10,167 nt of DNA from Acidobacteriota bacterium (GTDB lineage: Bacteria > Acidobacteriota > Terriglobia > 20CM-2-55-15), in contig QHXA01000124.1 in assembly GCA_003222755.1 (NCBI GenBank), forward strand, positions 1 through 10,167, given 5' to 3'. Both the position numbers and the translations under genes were made by a program. This document shows, one piece after another, positions 5,444 to 10,167 of the stretch. The notes beneath the pieces are model-generated. The model was not told where the DNA came from. It saw only the letters and a program-made list of their open reading frames with translations, and ran no database searches. Each line of letters begins with the position of its first letter. Positions within the stretch are counted from its first letter, which is position 1.

Positions 5444-5686
5444 TTCAACGAATCCGTAAGACAGATCGGCGCGGCGGTGCGCACATTGGCGGTCGATGAG
5501 GCCGAAGGTACCCTGCAGGTCCTTATACAAAACAAGATCTTCACCGAGCAGGCGGACGGGCTTCACAGACGTCTTGTCAAACTCCGTCAGCGCAGCGATT
5601 GGCACCCAATACCGGCGGAGAAGTTGGCCCATCGGAGTGCCGGGCCCGACGTGCGTCAGCCGCTCGTTGTCCTCCTGGGAAAGCAT
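5444..5686 (-). pseudogene. Rieske [2Fe-2S] oxygenase, N-terminal fragment
   Basis: ATG 5686 lies directly after the TAA stop (5689-5687) of the MBL hydrolase gene, so the two are cotranscribed. Residues 1-81 match the start of phthalate-dioxygenase-like ring-hydroxylating oxygenase alpha subunits: LTHVGPGTPMGQLLRRYWVP (10-29), PVRLLGEDLVLYKD, then CAHRRADLSYGFVE (68-81). CAH is the first half of the Rieske C-x-H...C-x2-H motif. The expected second half (CPYHGW) is missing: the frame continues as CPSRIEAYSW and stops at 5351. The family is normally about 350-450 residues with a catalytic non-haem iron domain, all absent here. Not functional as an oxygenase. The cause is a deletion joined to a foreign fragment, or an assembly join. 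Confidence 0.75.
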
Positions 5687-6571
5687 TTACTTGCCGCCGA
5701 GCTCCGCGTAAAGCTGATTGATGAAGCGCTCGGACGTCATCGCCGCTTGCTCAATTTTAGAATCGTAGTCAGCGGTTGGTTTTGCCGCGATGATCTCTTG
5801 CGCGGTCTTCCCCTGCTTAACCATCCCCGCGACGCGATCGCGAACCCCGAGAATCATGTCGCGATGCGCAGTGACCGCGGCGCGGTCGACTGTCGGGCCA
5901 TGCCCCGGAATGATCTTGGTGTTTGGGCCGGCCAAACCGATGGTTCTGCCGAGTCCTTCTAGCATTCCGTTCAATGTGCCGCCATTCGCGCGATCGATGT
6001 TTGGATACCCGACGGATCGGTAGTAGTCGCCAGTCATCAACACGTCCAGCCCTGGAAAACGAACGAGCGTGTCACCGTCCGTGTGCGCGGAACGGATCGG
6101 AATCAACTGAACGTCTTCGCCGTTCATGTGAATCGTGACGGGACCGTCATAGGTCACGACTGGCAGGGCCGCCGCAGGCGCGGGCTGGGCATTGCCCGTG
6201 GGCCGCGCCAGACGGGCGCGCAATTGATCGCGGGAAAAAATCACGGCGCCCATTTTCCCGAAATTTTCATTGCCGCCCGTGTGGTCGCCGTGGACATGCG
6301 TATTCACGACAAACTTGATCGGACTTGACGAGATTTTTTTCACGGCCGCGACAATTTTTTCCGTGAGCGGTGCGAATTGCGTATCAACGAGGAATACGCC
6401 ATCCGGCCCGACCAATGCTCCAATTGTGCCGCCCTGACCTTCGAGCGTGTAGAACTTGTCCGTGAGTTTCGTCGTTTTGATTTCCACTTTGCTGAAATCC
6501 TGCGCATTTTGCGCAATTACTGACGCTGCCATCAGTAGTACTCCAGCCAGCAAAAACAGTCTGAGTTTCAT
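5687..6571 (-). CDS. Metallo-beta-lactamase-fold hydrolase, exported
   Basis: 294 residues from ATG 6571, behind GGAGG with a 7-nt gap. Residues 1-20 are a signal peptide (MKLRLFLLAGVLLMAASVIA). All ligands of the two-metal centre are visible: THVHGDHTGG (91-100, giving H92, H94, D96, H97), SAHTDGD (161-167, H163), MTGDYYR (179-185, D182) and IPGHGPTVD (221-229, H224). Residues 122-137 are an Ala/Pro-rich loop. This is the MBL-fold superfamily; the exported form with PGHGP is common in Acidobacteriota and is often called a beta-lactamase-like hydrolase. The substrate cannot be told from sequence. The next gene on the same strand is the broken Rieske gene, whose ATG touches this stop codon. 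Divergent from the HhH gene at 6645. Confidence 0.9.
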   Translation of the reverse strand: MKLRLFLLAGVLLMAASVIAQNAQDFSKVEIKTTKLTDKFYTLEGQGGTIGALVGPDGVFLVDTQFAPLTEKIVAAVKKISSSPIKFVVNTHVHGDHTGGNENFGKMGAVIFSRDQLRARLARPTGNAQPAPAAALPVVTYDGPVTIHMNGEDVQLIPIRSAHTDGDTLVRFPGLDVLMTGDYYRSVGYPNIDRANGGTLNGMLEGLGRTIGLAGPNTKIIPGHGPTVDRAAVTAHRDMILGVRDRVAGMVKQGKTAQEIIAAKPTADYDSKIEQAAMTSERFINQLYAELGGK

Positions 6572-6644
6572 AGTGAGCCTCCGGGAGGACCTAATGATAA
6601 CGCGGTCCGCAAATTGCAGCTAAGAATGGAGGGGACCCACGTCT

Positions 6645-6863
6645 ATGGCGAAACGAAAAGACTTCAAGGACATCGATCTCAATGAAGCGACCCTTGAAGA
6701 ACTTCAGAAGCTGCCGGTGCTGGATCATTACAGAGCGCGGGCTCTGATCAATGCCCGGCCGTTTACGGCTTGGCAACAAGTCGCACACGTTGAAGGAATC
6801 GGGCGCGAGGCGATGGAACTGTTGAGAGATGGTGGTGCGAAAATCGGAAAGAGAGCGGCCTGA
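6645..6863 (+). CDS. Small helix-hairpin-helix protein, ComEA-like
   Basis: 72 residues from ATG 6645, with GGAGGGG about 10 nt upstream. DIDLNEATLEELQKLP (9-24) is the typical entry helix of a ComEA/HhH domain. RARALINARPFTAWQQV (30-46) and VEGIGREAMELL (49-60) complete a (HhH)2-like unit. The first hairpin is degenerate (LPVLD where LPGIG is usual), while the second keeps the GIG turn that contacts DNA backbone. There is no signal peptide or membrane segment, unlike competence ComEA, so it is probably cytoplasmic and may bind DNA. Its stop overlaps the start of a basic 46-residue frame by one base. Divergent from the MBL hydrolase across 73 bp in which no strong promoter was found. Confidence 0.82.
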   Translation: MAKRKDFKDIDLNEATLEELQKLPVLDHYRARALINARPFTAWQQVAHVEGIGREAMELLRDGGAKIGKRAA

Positions 6864-7003
6864 TGCGAAAACAACATATCGAAATCGGAAACGAAGAAAC
6901 ATTAGAAGGCGTAGCCAAAACCCGGATGCACAAGCGGTCGACGCACCGCAAGGCAAGAAAAGCGGCGAAGGCGACGAGACGCAGTACGCGGAGTAAATCG
7001 TAG
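6863..7003 (+). CDS. Very basic small protein (46 aa), coupled to the HhH gene
   Basis: The ATG (6863-6865) overlaps the HhH stop in TGATG, a standard arrangement for translational coupling. The frame runs 46 codons to TAG 7001-7003. The N-terminal part is mildly acidic (IEIGNEETLEG, residues 6-16). The C-terminal half is packed with Lys, Arg and His (HKRSTHRKARKAAKATRRST, 23-42). I count 15 Lys/Arg and 4 Glu overall. Such tails bind nucleic acid without a fold of their own. I recognise no family. The coupled position suggests it acts with the HhH protein on DNA or RNA. A chance open frame is possible because it is short. Confidence 0.5.
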   Translation: MRKQHIEIGNEETLEGVAKTRMHKRSTHRKARKAAKATRRSTRSKS

Positions 7004-7033
7004 GCGCAGGATAAAGCCCACGCTTACATACCA

Positions 7034-7039
7034 TATACT
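7034..7039 (+). promoter_or_regulatory. -10 box giving a possible leaderless transcript
   Basis: TATACT ends 6 nt before the ATG at 7046. Transcription starting 6-8 nt downstream would begin at or next to the start codon. No ribosome site is visible before that ATG, which fits leaderless translation. No convincing -35 box is seen. Confidence 0.35.
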
Positions 7040-7045
7040 TCTTGC

Positions 7046-7732
7046 ATGCTTTTGCTCGCGCTGCTTCTTCTCTCGCCTCAAAAACCGGTCGATGGGTTTC
7101 AGGCGCGAACCTACAAGACGATGCCGTACCGTCTGTTCGTTCCCCCGGACTACGACAAAAGTCACCCGTATCCGCTGATCCTTTGGCTGCATGGTGCAGG
7201 CAGCGTCGGCGGCGATAATTTCAAGCAAATCTCCGGCGCCAGCCTTCGCGGTACACACACGTGGACGGCGCCACAAGTCCAGGCGAAACATCCGGCATTT
7301 GTGTTGGCTCCCCAGTCTCGGATTGGATCGTGGACGATGGACTTTCCGCTCGTTCTCGAGCTGCTGAATTCAGTCGAAAGCGAATTCAACATCGACGCTG
7401 CACGCATTTATGTTGCAGGACAGTCGCTGGGAGGATTCGGAACATGGTATTTCATCACAACCAGGCCGGACCTGTTCGCAGCAGCCATTCCACTCTGCGG
7501 CGGCGGCAATTCAAGCCGCGCCAGCGTTATTACCCATATTCCCATTTGGGCATTTCACGGCGAGTCCGATCCTACGGTGCCGGTAACTGAATCGCGAAAG
7601 ATGATCGCCGCAATCCGGCAAGCGGGAGGCGACCCACGTTACACCGAATACAGAGGCGTGGGGCACGACGTCTGGTTCAGGGCCTTTCAGGAGCCTGGTC
7701 TCGTGGAATGGCTGTTTTCGCAACACAAATAG
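7046..7732 (+). CDS. Alpha/beta hydrolase (LpqC/PHB-depolymerase-like esterase)
   Basis: 228 residues. A short hydrophobic N-terminus (MLLLALLLLSPQ) may be a minimal signal peptide, though it lacks a basic start. The fold landmarks are in order: YRLFVPPDYD (28-37), LILWLHGAGSVGGDN (44-58, oxyanion loop), YVAGQSLGGFGTW (122-134, nucleophile S127 in G-x-S-x-G), HGESDPTVP (171-179, acid D175) and GVGHDVW (204-210, base H207). The length and triad spacing match the phospholipase/carboxylesterase and feruloyl-esterase-like group often found as the catalytic part of acidobacterial secreted hydrolases. The substrate is unknown. The start at 7046 has no ribosome site, and a -10 box lies just before it. 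The next gene overlaps or nearly touches its stop. Confidence 0.85.
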   Translation: MLLLALLLLSPQKPVDGFQARTYKTMPYRLFVPPDYDKSHPYPLILWLHGAGSVGGDNFKQISGASLRGTHTWTAPQVQAKHPAFVLAPQSRIGSWTMDFPLVLELLNSVESEFNIDAARIYVAGQSLGGFGTWYFITTRPDLFAAAIPLCGGGNSSRASVITHIPIWAFHGESDPTVPVTESRKMIAAIRQAGGDPRYTEYRGVGHDVWFRAFQEPGLVEWLFSQHK

Positions 7733-8684
7733 CACTCGTGATTCCGCGCATTGTTATACCGGACGATGAACCGTCCGTAATGCTTCCGAGCATCGCGTAT
7801 GAGAAACTCACGCCATACGACGTTCGAATCTATTCGGATCGACCTTCCGGCCCGGAGGACCTGGTTGACCGCATCGCCGACGCCGAGATTGTCATCAACA
7901 TCCGCTCGACTTCGAGATTTACTGCCGAGGTGTTGGAGAAGTGCCCAAAGCTGCGCCTGATTTCTATTTGGGGAACGGGCATTGACAACGTCGATCTCGC
8001 GGCAGCAAAGATACGGGGAATCCGGGTCACGAACACTCCAGGGGTGTCGGCGATCGCGGTGGCCGAACACACATTGGCCCTCATCATGGCCGTTGCAAAG
8101 CAGATCGTTCAGGTGGATCAGCAGGTGCGGCAAGGCAAGTGGCCGCGCGCTATGGTCACGCAGCTTCGCGGGAAGACGCTTGGCTTGATCGGCACGGGCG
8201 CGATCGGACGCGAGGTGGCGAAGCTTGGAAGAGGAATCGGGATGCGCGTCCTGGCGTGGACGTTTCATCCTCAAGGTGACGCCGCGGAATGGGTTGGATT
8301 TGATGATGTCTTCCGGTCTTCCGGCAATCGGACGTGCTGAGCGTGCACGTGCGGCAGTCGTCCGACACTGTGGGCCTGATCCGGCGCGAACACTTTGAGC
8401 TGATGAAGCCGCGCGCCATTTTTATTAACACCGCCCGCGGCGGAATTGTGAAGGAGGCAGACCTCATCGAGGCGCTTGCGACGAATCGGATTGCCGGCGC
8501 AGGTCTGGACGTATTCGCGAATGAACCCCTCCGCCCTGGCTCACCTTTCTACTCATTATCGAACGTGGTGCTCACGCCGCACTCAGCAGGCATAACGTCC
8601 GAAACGACCGAGGCCGGACTCGCGCTCGCGATTGAAAATGTCATTTCGTTTCTTGCCGGACAGCCGATGAACGTTGTGGTTTAA
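7708..8684 (+). pseudogene. D-2-hydroxyacid dehydrogenase, split by a frameshift
   Basis: Two frames together make one phosphoglycerate-dehydrogenase-like enzyme. The first (to 8340) has RIVIPDDEP, LISIWGTGIDNVDLAAAK, AVAEHTLALIMAVAK and the NAD-binding GLIGTGAIGREVAKLG (159-174). It then ends in a false tail after FDDVF. The second (from 8331) has SDVLSVHVRQSSDT, INTARGGIVKEADLIEAL, DVFANEP and TPHSAG. The catalytic Arg (NTARG), Glu (NEP) and His (PHSAG) are all in the second part, so neither half can work alone. The break is an exact 8-bp duplication at 8308-8323; removing one copy gives FDDVFRQSDVLSVHV with a normal family sequence. Start: ATG 7708 overlaps the hydrolase by 25 nt, while GTG 7738 gives the more typical MIPRIVIPDD. 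Neither has a good ribosome site. Confidence 0.88.
8308..8323 (+). repeat. 8-bp tandem duplication that breaks the dehydrogenase
   Basis: GTCTTCCG at 8308-8315 is repeated at once at 8316-8323. With one copy the reading is GAT GTC TTC CGG CAA TCG GAC GTG (DVFRQSDV), in frame with the second half of the gene. Confidence 0.92.
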
Positions 8685-8765
8685 CACGTAGGATTATTTC
8701 CATGGTCTCGGTGTTCTTCCGGCATCTGGACGGTTGCTCAGAGTTGATGACGACCATGCCGGCGG

Positions 8766-9183
8766 GCGCCCGCGGTGGTGGTGAGCTATGGTTTTGCGCA
8801 GAGGCATCTCGGCGGGCCTGCGAATGCCCGGGGTGAATCGATCCTTTCCTTATTAATAATGTTTCCTTTCACCGTTGTCGGCGCGGCTTCGCCCGAATGT
8901 GACAATCGCCCAGGCACAGGCCCACCTCGGTCCTGTATTTCAGCAATGGGTTGCCCGTACCGCCACAAATGACCGTGAACGCGCGGATCTGCCAAGACTC
9001 GTCATCAAGGAAGGGGCGGGAGGCCTCGACGTGTTACGGCGGCACCCGGGTTCCGGTTTCGAATGTGAGGACACAGACTGCGCAGATTGACCGGATCATC
9101 AACCAGGAGATCATGTTTGCGCGGCTCTGCAGCGCATTCGCAATTCTTGCTCTAGTTATCGCAGGCATCGGTATCTATGGGAC
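8766..9183 (+). pseudogene. ADOP-family ABC transporter permease, deletion relic
   Basis: Three pieces of one acidobacterial MacB/FtsX-like permease lie in order but in different frames. Piece 1 (8766 to about 8890): APAVVVSYGFAQRHLGG, later FPFTVVGAASPE. Piece 2 (about 8878-9040): ARLRPNVTIAQAQAHLGPVF, QQW, later ADLPRLVIKEGAGGLDVLRR. Piece 3 (9044-9183): RVPVSNVRTQTAQIDRIINQ, then EIMFARLCSAFAILALVIAG, ending GIYGT, a membrane segment. In intact ADOP proteins (about 800 residues) pieces 1 and 2 belong to the first periplasmic domain and piece 3 to the end of the second. So roughly 50 residues are missing between 1 and 2 and several hundred between 2 and 3. After 9183 the nucleotide sequence may still follow the family with small indels to about 9230. 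No start, no full membrane set: dead gene. Confidence 0.8.
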
Positions 9184-9335
9184 ACCCTATCGATACTGTA
9201 AGACTACACGCGCAGTTAGGCTCCGAGAAGTCGGCTTCTGTAATCACAACATCACTTTCGCGAACCCCATCCTGCGAGCATTTTTCACTGTTCCAAGGTT
9301 CCAGAAGTCGTCTTTTGCGAAGAATGAACACCGCC

Positions 9336-9635
9336 TCACGCCTCGCGGATTAGTCGCCAAAAGTCACCAAGGGTTGAGCAATCGTCAGAGCGGAAATACA
9401 TAACCCCTTCGGCGTTATACACGAGTGCGCATTCCGAGCCTTGGTCTTGCAAGCGCTCGTCTTTCCTCGGCAAAGGTCCTATGCTCGAACTCGCGCTCGT
9501 CAATCGCACGTGCCGCGCCTGCCTGCGCTCGATGCGCCGCAGATTCTCCTCCATCGGCTGCATCAGCAGAAAGCAGTGGACTTCGGCATCGTCTCTATAG
9601 TGGATGAAGAAGTCCGAATGTGGCGGTACAGGACG
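9336..9635 (-). pseudogene. Unrecognised protein-like frame, probably a gene remnant
   Basis: A minus-strand frame is open from 9635 (after TAG 9638-9636) to TGA 9338-9336. The first ATG is at 9563. The part before it still looks protein-like (DFFIHYRDDAEVHCFLLMQP), continuing as MEENLRRIERRQARHV and ending NAEGVMYFRSDDC and TLGDFWRLIREA. Just upstream, another frame reads PLSKDSVLYRHIR and could be its continuation across a one- or two-base shift near 9615. There is no ribosome site and no family I recognise. Either a frameshifted remnant or a small real gene from ATG 9563. The space 9184-9335 between it and the permease relic holds nothing I can name. Confidence 0.35.
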
Positions 9636-9699
9636 CTATCTTTCGACAGCGGCTTCTGTAGATTTTTCAGAACGGAAGAGCCATTCCCACTCTCAGTTA

Positions 9700-10167
9700 C
9701 TATTTTCCGGCCGCACCAGGGGAGGAGATGATCCCGTCGAAGGACCCGATGGTCGTGCGGGTGTCCGTGGCGGGGTCTACCAACACGACGCGCTGGACGG
9801 TGAAGCCCCCGGTGCTACCAGCGAACGGGCCCGTACCGCCTGTGATCGTCGCGATTTCCACAGCGGCGAGGCCGCCGGGTATCGCATTGACTTGCCCGGT
9901 AAAGCTAGCGGATAGCGTGTCGCCGTTGGCCGCCACGAACTGATAGAACCCAGCGGAGGTCCAGGGAAACGGGAAGGGAGAGGTCCCCCTGTTCGCCAGG
10001 TGCGGAATGGCTAACGTGAACCGACCAAGGTGGGTAGCGTTTCCCGTGGCGGTCACAGCCGCAGTCAGGATCTCGGGACCCCCACTGAGAGTAACAACCC
10101 CTGTGAAGCGGCCGCCGAAAGGTACCTGCTCTCCTGCGGCCGCGGGGCTAACGAGCCCCAGTACGGC
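9700..10167 (-). CDS. Secreted hypothetical protein, partial (N-terminus beyond right edge)
   Basis: The frame is open from the window edge to TAG 9702-9700, 155 codons. The visible start AVLGLVSPAAAGEQVPFGGR looks like the end of a signal peptide. Next come GNATHLGRFTLAIPH, FVAANGDTLSASFTGQ, ATITGGTGPFAGSTGGFTVQ and GSFDGIIS. The short Gly-rich strands with the NATHLGRF and GTGPFAGSTG motifs are a pattern I associate with small secreted beta-sheet proteins annotated as hypothetical in soil bacteria. There is no enzyme motif. Function unknown. The reading frame is intact, unlike its left-hand neighbours. A GTG (10056) is a possible internal start but would leave out the export signal. Confidence 0.7.
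   Translation of the reverse strand, partial: AVLGLVSPAAAGEQVPFGGRFTGVVTLSGGPEILTAAVTATGNATHLGRFTLAIPHLANRGTSPFPFPWTSAGFYQFVAANGDTLSASFTGQVNAIPGGLAAVEIATITGGTGPFAGSTGGFTVQRVVLVDPATDTRTTIGSFDGIISSPGAAGK

Noticed and set aside
6645..6863. Competence protein ComEA
   Set aside because: The HhH domain is similar, but there is no membrane anchor or signal peptide and no competence neighbour, so the competence name is not supported.
7687..8274. Minus-strand open frame of 195 codons
   Set aside because: Antisense to the hydroxyacid dehydrogenase, which is clearly identifiable on the plus strand despite the frameshift.
9231..9656. Shared string GGCTTCTGTA at about 9234 and 9650 as a direct repeat bounding an insertion
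   Set aside because: The match is only about 10-11 bases, with no inverted ends or transposase-like frame between the copies; chance is likely.

Overview
The window looks like a chromosomal stretch from an Acidobacteriota bacterium, probably from soil or a metagenome. The best lineage clue is a decayed permease of the acidobacterial ADOP (MacB/FtsX-like) type at 8766-9183. The set of secreted proteins (DUF6152, NHL and YVTN propellers, an exported metallo-beta-lactamase-fold hydrolase) fits the same group. This rests on recognising families by eye; no database search was run.

Left part (1-2078): three co-oriented minus-strand genes for exported proteins. The first transcribed (906-2024) has a DUF6152 domain joined to a second module that opens with a PRWPDG motif. 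Next is a stand-alone DUF6152 protein (410-814). Last is a protein cut by the window edge (1-277) that lacks DUF6152 but carries the PRWPDG opening. A very good promoter (TTGACA, 17 nt, TAAACA) drives the first gene.

Middle part (2096-5282, mostly plus strand): a 58-residue CPXCG cysteine-rich protein; a minus-strand scrap of a PQQ-type dehydrogenase C-terminus; an NHL-repeat propeller gene whose leader carries an 18-bp perfect palindrome; a 130-nt imperfect palindrome directly after that gene's stop; and a YncE-like seven-bladed propeller gene closed by a long inverted repeat with flanking A and T runs.

Minus-strand pair (5244-6571): an exported MBL-fold hydrolase is followed immediately by a Rieske oxygenase gene that breaks after about 81 residues and runs into an unrelated sequence.

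Right part (6645-10167): a small helix-hairpin-helix protein translationally coupled (TGATG) to a 46-residue very basic peptide; an alpha/beta hydrolase with a Ser-Asp-His triad and a possibly leaderless start; a D-2-hydroxyacid dehydrogenase broken by an exact 8-bp tandem duplication; ADOP permease relics; an unrecognised minus-strand remnant; and a secreted protein running off the right edge.

Three things stand out. At least four and probably five genes are broken, mainly in 7708-9635. Two copies of one palindromic repeat family sit just behind stop codons (333-396 and 3839-3968). Several small genes under 60 codons are easy to miss. No CRISPR array, tRNA, rRNA, insertion sequence or defence system was seen.
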